Notes under the pieces: generated by a model | Databases searched by the model: none | What the model saw: only the letters and a program-made list of their open reading frames with translations | What the model was told of the DNA's origin: nothing | Assembly (NCBI GenBank): GCA_963575745.1 | Contig: CAUYUJ010003021.1 | Coordinates: 1 to 64,000 of the forward strand | Direction: 5' to 3' | Source: Prorocentrum cordatum | Taxonomy: Eukaryota > Sar > Dinophyceae > Prorocentrales > Prorocentraceae | DNA: 64,000 bases | Made by a program: the position numbers and the translations under genes | Part shown: positions 54,031 to 64,000 of the stretch, piece after piece | How positions within the stretch are numbered: the stretch's first letter is position 1 | Layout: every line of letters starts with the position of its first letter

Positions 54031-54239
54031 GCTGCGCGGTCGCACGCGGCCACAGCTCCGCGAGCGCAGCGGGCGCGCACGCGCGCGCGGAGCCTGCTTT
54101 TTCAAGGATGCGTCCATCCTCGTCCTCCTCTCTTGCATCTTCCTCCGCTCGAGCAGGAAACATTTTCGACGCAGAGACCCACATCTGTGAACATGTTTCC
54201 TGGCGAGTTTCTTTTTCATGAGTGTGTGCCCGTACTAGT

Positions 54240-54850
54240 ATGGGCGTGTCTGAGGAACATCCCCACAATCTGAGCGCGAAGAATCCCCCTCCTTGGGGTG
54301 CTCGAGTGCTATGCAAGCTACATCGCGGTGATCGTGCTGCCCTCAACTGAGACGCGTATACCTCCTGTAACAGGCGAACCTTTGAGGCGACCATTTGCTA
54401 TGCCCTCTACTCGTACGAGCCCGTGAGCAAACCCTTGGCGGCCCCCCTTCGGAGTCCCCATCGCTATGGCCACGGGACTGAAAGCTGGAAGAGGAGTTGT
54501 CGGAGGCGCCAAACGAACGCCTCGCTCAAGATATCCCGCAGTGCGCTTACGGGCCCGCGAGGTGCCCCCCTGGCCCCTCTCGGGGTGCCCACGTGCCATG
54601 GCTGCCTCACTTCGTGGCGGTGGTCGTGGCCACGAAGGGAGAGGAGACGGGGGGGGGACAAACGAGCGTTTGGCTTGAGACGTCCCCACGAGCCCACGTG
54701 CGATGCGCCCGCTGCATCGCGGCCGTCGCGGGGGCAGTCGAGGAGAAGGAGCGGGTGGGCGCCCCCCCACATTCTGAGCGCGGGATACCCCCCCCCGGGG
54801 GGGGGGGGGCGGCAAGCGGGCGCTTCGCTGGAGACCTCCCCACATGCTGA
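54240..54850 (+). repeat. 150-bp satellite, about four decayed units
   Basis: CATCCCCACAATCTGAGCGC at 54258 and decayed successors, with CCTTGGGGTGC and CATCGCGG segments. From 54850 to 55095 nothing is assigned. Confidence 0.7.
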
Positions 54851-55095
54851 GCGCGGTCGGGCCCGTGGTGTGCCCCCTGGTGGGTTCCCCCTGGGTTGCC
54901 GGAACTCCATGCGCCCGCCGCGTCGCCGAGGTCACAGGGCGCGGGCAGGAGAGGAGTCCGGGGGGGGGTCAAAGGGCGAGCGTCTCGCTCTCGAGGCGGC
55001 CTCCTCGCGACGTAGGCGCGACGGGGCCCGCGAGGTATACCCCGGGCGGGCTCGGCCTGGTCAGCCCAACTGCGCTGCCTGCATATCAGTTCGGG

Positions 55096-55276
55096 TGCCG
55101 TCGACCCGCAGAGTAAGGATAGGCATCCCTCGCAAGGTTACCCTTGCATCCTTGCTTCCTGTGTCCATCTTTGGACACTTTCGTTGGCCGCGCCCCGCTC
55201 GAAGCGCTTCGAAATGGGGGTCCAAGGCCCTTGCATCCTTATCGCGCATCCTCACTTACTCTACGGGTTGACTGTA
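55096..55276. mobile_element. Foldback element family D, copy 2
   Basis: GTCGACCCGCAGAGTAAGGAT at left pairs with a decayed CTCTACGGGTTGACTG at right, then TA. The interior CCTTGCATCCTT is shared with 20677-20850. Confidence 0.8.
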
Positions 55277-55282
55277 TGTGAT

Positions 55283-55690
55283 GGTGTGAGTTCAGCGCAC
55301 GAGGGTTCAGGGCATGCACGGGTCCGAGTCTGTGTTGGTCTGGGTATGAATGACAGAGGGTGGGTGAGTCTCAGCGTGGGTGAGGCAGGTTATAAGTGAG
55401 TCTGTGTGCGAGTGCGTCTGAGTACAATGATCTGGAGGTTGGTTGGTCTTAGTGGGCGAGCCTGAGTGTGACAGGGGAATGCGCTTGGATTTGCGTGTGA
55501 GTGGTCTGATTATCGGTGGGCCTGGGTATGCGCGGATCTAAGTATGAGTGAGAGTGAGTATGACTGGGCCAGGGCCTTCATGATCTGAGTGTGAATGGTC
55601 CTCACATGACTGAGGCTGGGTATGCTTGAGTGTGAGTGTGAATGTATCTGGGTGTGAGTGGGTCTGATTCGGATGCGTGAGTCTGCGTTT
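55283..55690 (+). repeat. hexamer array (TGAGTC/TGAGTG)
   Basis: Degenerate GTGAGTCTGAGTGTGAG throughout. Confidence 0.8.
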
Positions 55691-55864
55691 GAGCTACTGA
55701 GCGACACGTGAGATTTTGAGCGACGAGGATAGGGAGGGCAACGAGAAGGAAACACGGAATGATTGAGGGATCAGGCGGAGGCGTGACACCAATCTCATAT
55801 ATCTCCTTACACGACCACCCTTCGGTTGAGAAGGAAGTTCGGGGGGGGAGGAACCAACGTCTCA

Positions 55865-56100
55865 TTCGATCGGTATCACTATCGATCTCACTATCGATCT
55901 CACTATCGGTCTCGCTCGATCGATCTCACTCGACCGATCTCACAATCGATCTCACTCGATCTATTTCATTCGATCGATCTCACAATCGATCTGACGATCG
56001 ATCTCACAATCGATCTCACTATCGATCTCACAATCGATCTCACATTCGGTCTCACTATCGATCTCACTATCGATATCACAATCGATCTCACAATCAACGT
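55865..56100 (+). repeat. 12-bp repeat ATCGATCTCACA
   Basis: About eighteen units of CGATCTCACTAT/CGATCTCACAAT. Confidence 0.9.
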
Positions 56101-56132
56101 CATCAGCATCATCAACATCATCGTCATCAACG

Positions 56133-56199
<67 letters not shown>

Positions 56200-56357
56200 A
56201 ATCATCGGGACACCATCATCATCACCATCACCTCATCACCGTCATTATCAACATCAACATCATCATCATCACCATCATCATCATCAGCATCATCACCATC
56301 GGGACACCATCATCGTCACCAGCATCATCATCAGCATCGTCATCATCAGGAAACCAG

Positions 56358-56397
<40 letters not shown>

Positions 56398-56946
56398 GGA
56401 ACACCATCATCAACCTCATCATCACCATCATCATGAACAACATCATGATCATCATCATCGGGACACCATCCTCATCAACAACATCATCATCATCAACATC
56501 ATCATCATCATCATCGGGGCACCATCATCATCGTCACCATCAGCATCACCATCATCATCATCACCAGGACACCATCATCATCATCATCAACATCAGCATC
56601 ATCATCACCATCATCGGGCCACCATCATCAAAACCATCATTATCACCTCATCATCATCTTCATCATCAACATCATCATCATTATCATCATCATCATCGGG
56701 ACACCATCATCGTCATCATCATCAGCACCATCATCAACATCATTATCATCATCAACATCATCATCATCATCGGGACACCATCATCATCACCATCATCATC
56801 AACAGCATCATCATCATCAACCTCATCATCACCATCATCATCGGGACACCATCGTCATCATCATCATCATCATCATCATCATCTTCATCATCTCCATCAT
56901 CATCTCATCATCATATCGTTATCATCAACAACATTAGGATCATCAA

Positions 56947-56982
<36 letters not shown>

Positions 56983-57230
56983 TATCATCATCATCATCAT
57001 CATCATAATCATCATCGGGACACCATCATCATCAGCAGCATCATCATTCATATCATCATCGGGGCACCATCATCACCACCTCCATCACCATGATCATCAT
57101 CATCACCATCGTCAACATCATCATCATCATCATCATCCTCATGGGACACCATCATCATCACCACCATCACCATCAACATCACCATCACCATCACCATCTC
57201 CATCACCATCACCATCACCATCACCATCAC

Positions 57231-57322
<92 letters not shown>

Positions 57323-57355
57323 CGTCAACATCATCGACATCATCATCACCATTGT
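56095..57355. repeat. ATC microsatellite with CGGGACACC punctuation
   Basis: Long ATC runs are broken about every 50-100 bp by CGGGACACCATCATC or close variants (first at 56205, last near 57358; about fourteen times). Confidence 0.95.
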
Positions 57356-57379
57356 TATCGGGACACCAACGGGACACCG

Positions 57380-57535
57380 GCGGGACACCGGCGGGACACC
57401 GCGCGCCACCGGTTGCCAGAAGGGAATCATTTGGTCCGGCCGCGCCTCGGCCACAGCGGGACACCGGCGGGACACCGCGCGCCACCGGTTGCCGGAAGGG
57501 AATCATTTGGTCCGGCCGAGCCTCAGCCACAGGAG
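57380..57535 (+). repeat. 76-bp tandem duplication
   Basis: GCGCGCCACCGGTTGCC starts at 57401 and again at 57477, with the rest of the unit (GGGAATCATTTGGTCCGGCC) also repeated. It grows out of CGGGACACCGG repeats. Confidence 0.9.
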
Positions 57536-57739
57536 ACTTTCCTTTCGCCCGCCCACGCAGCTTCGCCTCGCCCGCACGAACGGCACGCACGAACACGAAA
57601 CCGAAATCGATTTCCCGGTAGGGGGGCTCTCCGTTCCACTTCGATCTCACCCCCTCACCTCCGATGTATCCATATCTGTGTATCCAGCGCAGGTACCCCC
57701 AATTGAGGTACATCTCATGTTCTGGCATTTCCCGCTGTG

Positions 57740-59112
57740 AGCGTCTGACTGAGAATGTCCTGGCCTGTGGCGACTGATCGTTCCTTGGCGGCTCCCCCTT
57801 GGGGTGCCCCAGTGTTATGCTTGCTACTTCGGGATGATGTTGGGACTGACTGGAGAGGAGCCGGCGGGGATGCCAGACGAGCGCCTCGCTCGAGATTCCC
57901 CACGATCTGGGCACGAACGGGTAATTTGACAAGGTCGGGAGTGCCAAACACTCGCCTCGCTCGAGACATCCGTGCAATCGGAGCGCGGACGGGCCTGTGA
58001 GCCATTCACCTGGCGGCTTGCCCAGAGGGTGGCCGAATGCTCATATGTCAGCTGCCTCGCGGAGACTACCTGGCTCTGAATAGAAATTTGCCCACTGGGT
58101 CAAAGAAACGCCTCGCTTGACACCCCCCCTGTGCACTATGAGCGCGGACGGGCCCGTGATATCCCCCTGGCGGTTCCCCTGGGGGGTGACCGAGTGTTCT
58201 ACTTAGCACGCTGCGGTGACCATCTGGTGCTTTGGGCAGAGACTCGTCCACTGGGCCAAACGATCACAGTGCTTGCGATGTCTCCACAGTCAGAGCGCGA
58301 ACGGGCCTGCTATACCCCCGCTCTGGCGGCTGCCCCTTGGTGTGACCGAGTGCTATACATGTTTTCTCGCGGTGACCATGGTGCTATGAACCGGCACCCG
58401 CGCACTGGGCCAAACGAATGCCTCGCTCGAGATATCCACATACCTTGAGCGCGAACGGGCTTGTGAGATACCCCCCCTGGCGGCTTCCTCTTGGGGTGGC
58501 CGAGCGCCATGCCAGCAGCATCGCGGAGACCACCTGGCTCTGAACAAACATTCGTCCACTGGGTCAAACAAGCGCCTCGCTCGAGACGCGCTGCACTTTG
58601 AGCGAGGACAGGTCCGTGGTGTACCCCTGGCGGCTCTCTTTGGGGTGGCCGAGTGTTATGCCTACCGCGTTGTGGTGACCATGTAGGGCTCTGGGCAGAA
58701 ACTCATCCACTGGGCCAAACGATCGCAATGCTTGCGATATCTACACAGTCTGAGCGCGAACGGGCTTGCTATACCCCCGCTCTGGCAGCTCCCCCTTGGT
58801 GTGACCATGATGCCTGCTTTGCCTGCTTTGCCTGCTTTCTAGCGGTGGCCATGATGCTGTGAACGGGGACCCGCCAATTGGACCAAACGAGTGCCTCGCT
58901 CGAGACATCGCCACACTTTGAGCGCTAGCGGGTCCGTGATGTATCCCCCCGGCGGCTTCCTCTTGGGGTGGCCAAGTGCCATCCCTGCTACATCGCGATG
59001 GTCATGGTGCTTGAGCTTCGTCCACGGCCAAGCGAGCGCATCGCTCCAGACATCCCCTCAAATTGATGGCGAGCGGGCCCGTGAAATACCCCATTGCGGC
59101 ACCCTGTTGAGG
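57740..59112 (+). repeat. 150-bp satellite array, block 1
   Basis: About nine units. Anchors of the GAGCGCGAACGGGCC type start near 57981, 58141, 58293, 58447, 58600, 58752 and 58920. Each unit also has CGCCTCGCTCGAGACATC, a CTGGCGGC and CTTGGGGTG part and a CGCGGTGACCATG part. Confidence 0.85.
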
Positions 59113-59159
59113 TGCTTCCATCTCCCTCGGACATGTGTGTGCGCGAGGAATTCGAATTT

Positions 59160-59445
59160 TGAGCGAGTCTGGTTGTGAGTGAGCCTGAGCGCGACTGAAT
59201 CTGATTGCGGGAGAGTCCGCGTTTGAGTGAGTCGGAGTGTAAGTGAGTCCGAGTGTGGTCGAGTCTGAGTGTGTACATATAAATATCTATACATGTAAGT
59301 TCCGATTATGCCTGGGCAGGCTATGATAGTATCTGAATGTGAGTTGTCTGAATGAGTCTGAGTGCGCGCGAGTCTGAGTGAGAGTAAATCTGAAGGTGAG
59401 TGAGCCTGGCGGTAAGTGAGCCTGGGTATGAGTGAGTGGGTGTGG
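59160..59445 (+). repeat. hexamer array (TGAGTC/TGAGTG)
   Basis: GAGTGAGCCTGAG and GTCTGAGTGTG repeats directly downstream of a satellite block. Confidence 0.8.
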
Positions 59446-59519
59446 GGAAGGAGGCGGGCAGGAGAAGGTGTTGGAGGCAGCACACCAATAACACACGAAC
59501 CCCGTACTCAGGCTAAGGG

Positions 59520-60745
59520 TAGCACGAAGCCAATACTTGTGATGAGGCCCGTGCCCTGCCTGCTACATCGCGGTGATCAGTGGGGCTCTCAAAACAACCA
59601 ATCCAGGGGCAGAACCAGCATTTCGCTTGGTACCTCTCACGACCTATCAGCGAACGGGCAAGTTTCTTGCCCCCTGGCGCCCTTCTTGGGGCCTTGGGGT
59701 GCCAAAGTGGGATGCCTGCTGCATCGCGGTGATCATGGGGCTCTGGCAGGACAGCAGCCGGAGGGGGGGCAGCCGAACGGTTTGCTCGAGACATCCCCGC
59801 AATCCGAGTGCGAACGGGCCAGTGTTACATTCCCTGGCGTCTTCCCCTTGGTGTGCCCAAATGTTATGCCTGCTGCATCGCGGTTGTCAATGGGCTATGG
59901 AAGGAAAGGAGCTGGCAATCAAGCGTTTCGCACGAGACGTGCCCACACTCTGGGCGCGAACTTGCAAGTGTAATGGTGGCTCCCGCTGAGGGCACCCAAG
60001 TGCTATTCCTGTTGCATCGCGGTGGCCATTGGGCTCTGGAGGGAGAGGAGTCGGGGGCCAAACGGGAGTCTTGCTAGAGATGTCCCCGCAATCTGAGCGC
60101 GACGGGGCAAGTGTAACACCCCGTGGCGGTTCCCCCGTGCCGTGCCCGGATGCTATGCCTGCTAAATCGCGGTTGTCATGGGGTGAGTAAGCAAAGAAGT
60201 TTTGGGGACCGAAACCAGCGTTCCCATTGAGACCCCACACGGCATGGACGCGGCGGCCCCCTTAGGGTGCCAAATTGAGATGCCTACTATATCGCGGTGG
60301 TCATGCGGCTTTGAAAAGACAGGCGCGTGGGGGAGACAAAGAACGTTCCGCTCGAGATATCACCGCAATCTGGGCGCGAACAGGCAAGTGTAACATCCTG
60401 GCGGCGCCTCCTTTGTGTGTCCAAGAGCTACGCGTGTAACGCCGCGGCGATCACTGGGCTCTGAAAGGAGAGGGGTCAGGGAGGGAGGGGGGGGGGAAGG
60501 AGCGCTTGGCTCTAGACATCCCCGCAATGTGAGCGCGAACGGGCAAGTGTAACACCCCCTGGCGGCGCCCTCTTGGGGTGTCGCGGTGAACATGCGGCCC
60601 TGCAAGGAGAGGAGTCCGGAGGGTCAAACGAACCCTTCGCAAGAGACATACCCGCAATTTGTGCGCGAACATGCAAGTGCAACACCACTTGGCGGCTCCC
60701 CCCTTGGGGTGCCCACATGCTATGCATGCTACATCGCGCTGGGCA
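59520..60745 (+). repeat. 150-bp satellite array, block 2
   Basis: About eight units with CGAACGGGCAAGTGTAACA and CTGCATCGCGGTGATCATGG. Closely related to block 1. Confidence 0.85.
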
Positions 60746-60990
60746 TGCTTGAGTCTGAGTGTGAGGAGCGACTATGAGTGGGTCTGGGTAGGAGTGGCGG
60801 AGTGTGGGTAAGTCTGTCTACCTGTGATCGAGTATGAATCTGAGTGAGTCAGATGATGAGTAAGTCTGAGTCTGAGTGGATGTGAATGCATCTGTGCTCT
60901 GAATACGCGCGAGTCTGAGTATGAGTGAACTTGAGTGTGAGAGAGACGGGACAATGCGGGAATGAGTGAGTGAGTTGGTGAGGGTGAGAC
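60745..60990 (+). repeat. hexamer array (TGAGTC/TGAGTG)
   Basis: Begins inside the last satellite unit right after CATCGCGCTGGGCATGC. Confidence 0.8.
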
Positions 60991-61039
60991 GGAGGTGGCC
61001 CACGAATAGCAATATGTCGATTCTTCAGGCATTGGGAAT

Positions 61040-61380
61040 ACAAGGCCCCCTGGCAGCTTCCCTTTGTTGTTCCCAAGTGTTATGTCTCTTGCATCGCGAT
61101 GATCACGCGGCCCTGAAGAAAGACGCATCTACCTCGTACCAGGCGGGCTGTTCGAGCCATCTCCACAATCTGAGCGTGAACCAGAACATGAAGCACCCCT
61201 TGGCGGCTCCTCCTCGGGGTTCTGACATGCTACGCCTCCTACATCACGGTGTGCATGCGGCCCTGTAAAGTGACAAGCCAATTTCCCGAGCCAGGCATAT
61301 CCACAATTTGAGTTCGAGCGGGACGGTCTAATTCCCTGGAGGCTCTCCCTTGGGGTGCTCAAGTGCTGCGTCTGCCAGGT
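61040..61380 (+). repeat. 150-bp satellite, about two units
   Basis: TTGCATCGCGATGATCACG and ATCTCCACAATCTGAGCG identify the units. Confidence 0.75.
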
Positions 61381-61384
61381 GTTA

Positions 61385-61615
61385 TTCTAGTTTGAGTGTG
61401 AGCCAGTCTGAGTGGGGGAGGCTGAGTGCGAGTGAGAGTGTGGGTGGGCTGGAGGTGAGTCTGCATTTGAGTCAGTCTGAGTGTGTGTGTGTGTGAGAGA
61501 GAGAGTGTGTCTATGTGCCCGTAGAATTGCGTGTGAGTCCGAACGTAAGTAAGTCTGAGTGTGAGTGAGTCTGACTCCGAGTCCGAATGTGGGTCTGAAT
61601 GCAATCTCGAGTCTG
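61385..61615 (+). repeat. hexamer array (TGAGTC/TGAGTG)
   Basis: GAGTCTGAGTGTGTGTG and similar, following the satellite as in the other blocks. Confidence 0.8.
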
Positions 61616-61850
61616 AGGACAGGGAGAGGGGGGCGATGGCTGGCGTGAGGGCGAGGCGGAGACATCCTGGCAAGCAGCAGTGACCCCACGCCTGGGATGC
61701 TGGGGGAAAAGCCGACGGCGGGCCTGCTCGGATGCAGAGCACTCCCCCGAGGCGACGCCCCCGCCCGCCCCCCGCACTCGCGCCCTTGCGGGCCCGTCCC
61801 CGGCCCGCCGGGCCCCCTTCCTCCGCCGGCCCGGCCCATGGGCTCCTGCC

Positions 61851-62036
61851 TTAAGTCGGGCCTGTCCCCCTACAGGGGGATTTTCGACGAAGAATAAAAA
61901 ATACACCAAAAATAATCAAACAATAGTCTAAAAATAGTCTGGGGATTATGTTTGAGTATTGTTTGACCGTTTTTTTTTTTTTTTTTTTAAAAAATTTTCG
62001 TCGAAAAATCCTCTGTAGGTGGCACGCCCGACATAA
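61851..62036. mobile_element. Foldback element family B, copy 4
   Basis: Best-preserved inverted ends: TTAAGTCGGGCCTGTCC, CCTACAGGGGGA and TTTTCGACGAA at left are all mirrored at right (TTCGTCGAAAAATCC, TCTGTAGG, GCCCGACATAA). It contains a T run of about 18. Confidence 0.9.
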
Positions 62037-62280
62037 CCTTGCGTCTCCTCGCGCCCTTCCCGTGGGATCGCGCCAGCGCTGACGTACGTGGGGCGTCCCG
62101 TGCGCGAGCGCTCCAGCTGCACGCCCCCAGTTCCTCAAGAGTTTTTTTTTGATGTTTCGCACCCTCTTCGCCCAGCCAGCTCCACGACCCGGGGCCACGC
62201 CCTCGCATACAGAAATACGCCCCACGGGGGGTTTGTATACCGCACCCACGGACCAAGACCGTCGTCACCCCCCAGAGGGG

Positions 62281-62640
<360 letters not shown>

Positions 62641-62848
62641 TTATTTTGTGTATGGTCTAGAAATTCCTCGGGAGGACCAGTGGCCCCGTATTGACCGATC
62701 TTGAACGGAGGGTGTGCGGTATCGCAGAGCCGCGCTCCTTGAAGAGTGGTCGGTCAACGCTGCATCAGAAACCACAGCCGGCGTCGTCGCCAAGGAACTT
62801 GTCTTATTTATGTGGTTGACCGTGGCATGGGAGTGGACTTAGGAGGCC

Positions 62849-63278
62849 GTGGCCCCTGGGCCCCTCTCGTGCCGTGCGTCCCTCATGACTCCCCTGGGAC
62901 TGCTCCCGGCTGTCCCGTCCGTGGCCATTCTGACTCAAGTCGCAGGGTGCCATCCCAACTGCCAATTACCTGCGGCCATGACCGTGCTGCTATGCGGCCC
63001 AGGCCTGATGGCACACTCCAGGTTCGACTGCGCTGCGCTCGGTCGGTTCCGCGTTTCGTCGTCGACCGCTGGAAAGTGCGGCCTCGGCGAGCCTGCAAAG
63101 GTCCACGTGGAGTGGAGCTCGCCGTACCCATCGCGCCCCGCCAGAGCCCTGCAGCACCTGCCGAACAAGGCCAACGTCGCGATGCCGGAGGGGCAGACCT
63201 CCCTGCGGCGTCGGGAGCGTCGAGACGCGTGTCAATGCAGATGGGGGTCAGCCAGGGCGCCGGGCGATCCTGCAGGGA
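62849..63278 (+). other. low-repeat segment with open frames, no gene chosen
   Basis: This stretch is free of repeats, and the frame from ATG 62849 is moderately protein-like (GKCGLGEPAKVHVEWSSPYP). A second + frame and a minus frame are about equally good, so I do not call a gene. Confidence 0.35.
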
Positions 63279-63390
63279 GGAGGAGGAGGAGGAGGAGGAG
63301 GAAGGAGGAGGAGGAGGAGTAGAGGAGGAGGAGGGATGGAGGAGGAGGAGGAGGAGGAGGGAGGAGGTAGGAGGAGGAGGAGGAGGAGGA
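63278..63390. repeat. GGA triplet microsatellite
   Basis: GGAGGAGGA run bracketed by GATCCTGCAGGG (63267) and CCTGCAGGATCC (63393), an inverted pair. Confidence 0.9.
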
Positions 63391-63579
63391 GGCCTGCAGG
63401 ATCCTGCAGGGCCAGGGGCCGCGTCGACCCGGGCTCTCTGGGGGATGCAGGATCCCGCCGGGCCCGGGTGCAGGGCCCCGCGCGCGGGCCGGGGCTCGGG
63501 CGCGGGGTCCCGCAGGCTCTTGCGCAGGCGCCGGCGAGGCCTGACTGACCCCGTCCCAGAGATCCGATGTCGTGATTTT

Positions 63580-63697
63580 TTCCCATACCTCCTCCTTCCT
63601 CCTTTCCCTCCTCCTCCTCTCTCTCCTCCCCTCTCCCCTCCTCCCTCCTCCTCCTCCCCCTCCTCTCCTCCTCTCCTCCTCCTCCTCTCCCCCCTAG
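63580..63697. repeat. CTC polypyrimidine tract
   Basis: CTCCTCCTC and CCCTCTCC, ending CCCCCTAG. The remaining sequence to the right edge is GC-rich and unassigned; GGCTCTTGCGCAGGCG occurs twice (63513 and 63860). Confidence 0.9.
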
Positions 63698-64000
63698 ATG
63701 GCCACCTTCATGGTTTATCCTGGCGGGGGTTCTTTGTTGAGGCGGGAGTGGGTCCCCCAGCGCGACTTCGGAGCACGGCGCGAGGCCCGCCCGCGCGGGA
63801 CGCTGCGTCCGCGAGTGGGGGGGGGGAAACCATTGAGCCGCGAGCGAAGCGAAGCGAAGGCTCTTGCGCAGGCGTCGGGCGAGGCCTGAGCCCCGTGCCT
63901 GCATGGATCCGGGTCCGGCGATCCCCGAGAGGCGGCCGGATGGCTCATAGGCTGGCGGAGCTCGAGGAGCTCTCTGCGCCGCCCGCGGCCCGCGCGGGGG

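Noticed and set aside
53647-54219. Minus-strand ORF of 190 codons with a Leu/Val-rich segment
   Set aside because: Antisense of the better + frame at 53680-54030; Arg/Leu/Val-rich as expected of an antisense GC-rich frame.

Overview
This window looks like nuclear DNA of a dinoflagellate. The evidence is one long intronless-looking helicase gene of a type I recall as highly multicopy in dinoflagellate gene sets, a GC-rich background, very low gene density, and a mass of triplet microsatellites, minisatellites and short foldback elements. The GC-rich composition recalls Prorocentrum-like genomes, but the species assignment is a guess from memory and no spliced-leader relic was found to support it.

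The only gene I can identify firmly is a Pif1-type SF1B helicase on the + strand. Its N-terminal part starts at 1744 and its main reading frame runs to 5059. The two parts lie in different frames, with a break near 2190-2222, and a perfect 27-bp inverted repeat links that break to sequence 0.6 kb past the stop. A second probable gene starts at 49818 with a signal peptide followed by a plastid-transit-like region, and is crowded by three foldback elements. A third probable coding end is at 53680-54030 (116 codons, no recognised family). Weaker candidate exons lie near 14907, 27658, 29742, 35988 and 42127, with a broken-looking coding stretch at 30564-31297.

The rest is repeat. Region by region: 0-1 kb, GGA tract and a 177-bp tandem duplication; 5.7-14 kb, CTTGGGG minisatellites, a 1-kb dispersed repeat, an inverted satellite block, a four-unit hairpin array and a palindromic 15-bp array; 14-24 kb, GAT/GGA/CTC microsatellites with several foldback families; 25-30 kb, the second 1-kb repeat copy and a 103-bp tandem array cut by a foldback element; 31-38 kb, long GAT/GGA/CTC tracts and more minisatellite; 39-42 kb, three different short tandem arrays; 43-49 kb, foldback elements and a 1-kb foldback whose arms are 18-bp tandem repeats; 51-53 kb, CAC and ACGC tracts; 54-61.6 kb, a 150-bp satellite alternating with TGAGTC/TGAGTG hexamer arrays; 62.3-62.6 kb, a roughly 360-bp poly(T).

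At least nine families of short (130-260 bp) terminal-inverted-repeat elements occur in two to four copies each. One of them (family B) starts with a splice-donor-like GTAAGT in the copy next to the plastid-type gene and may be an introner. I name families A-L only for use inside this annotation; none was compared with a database.
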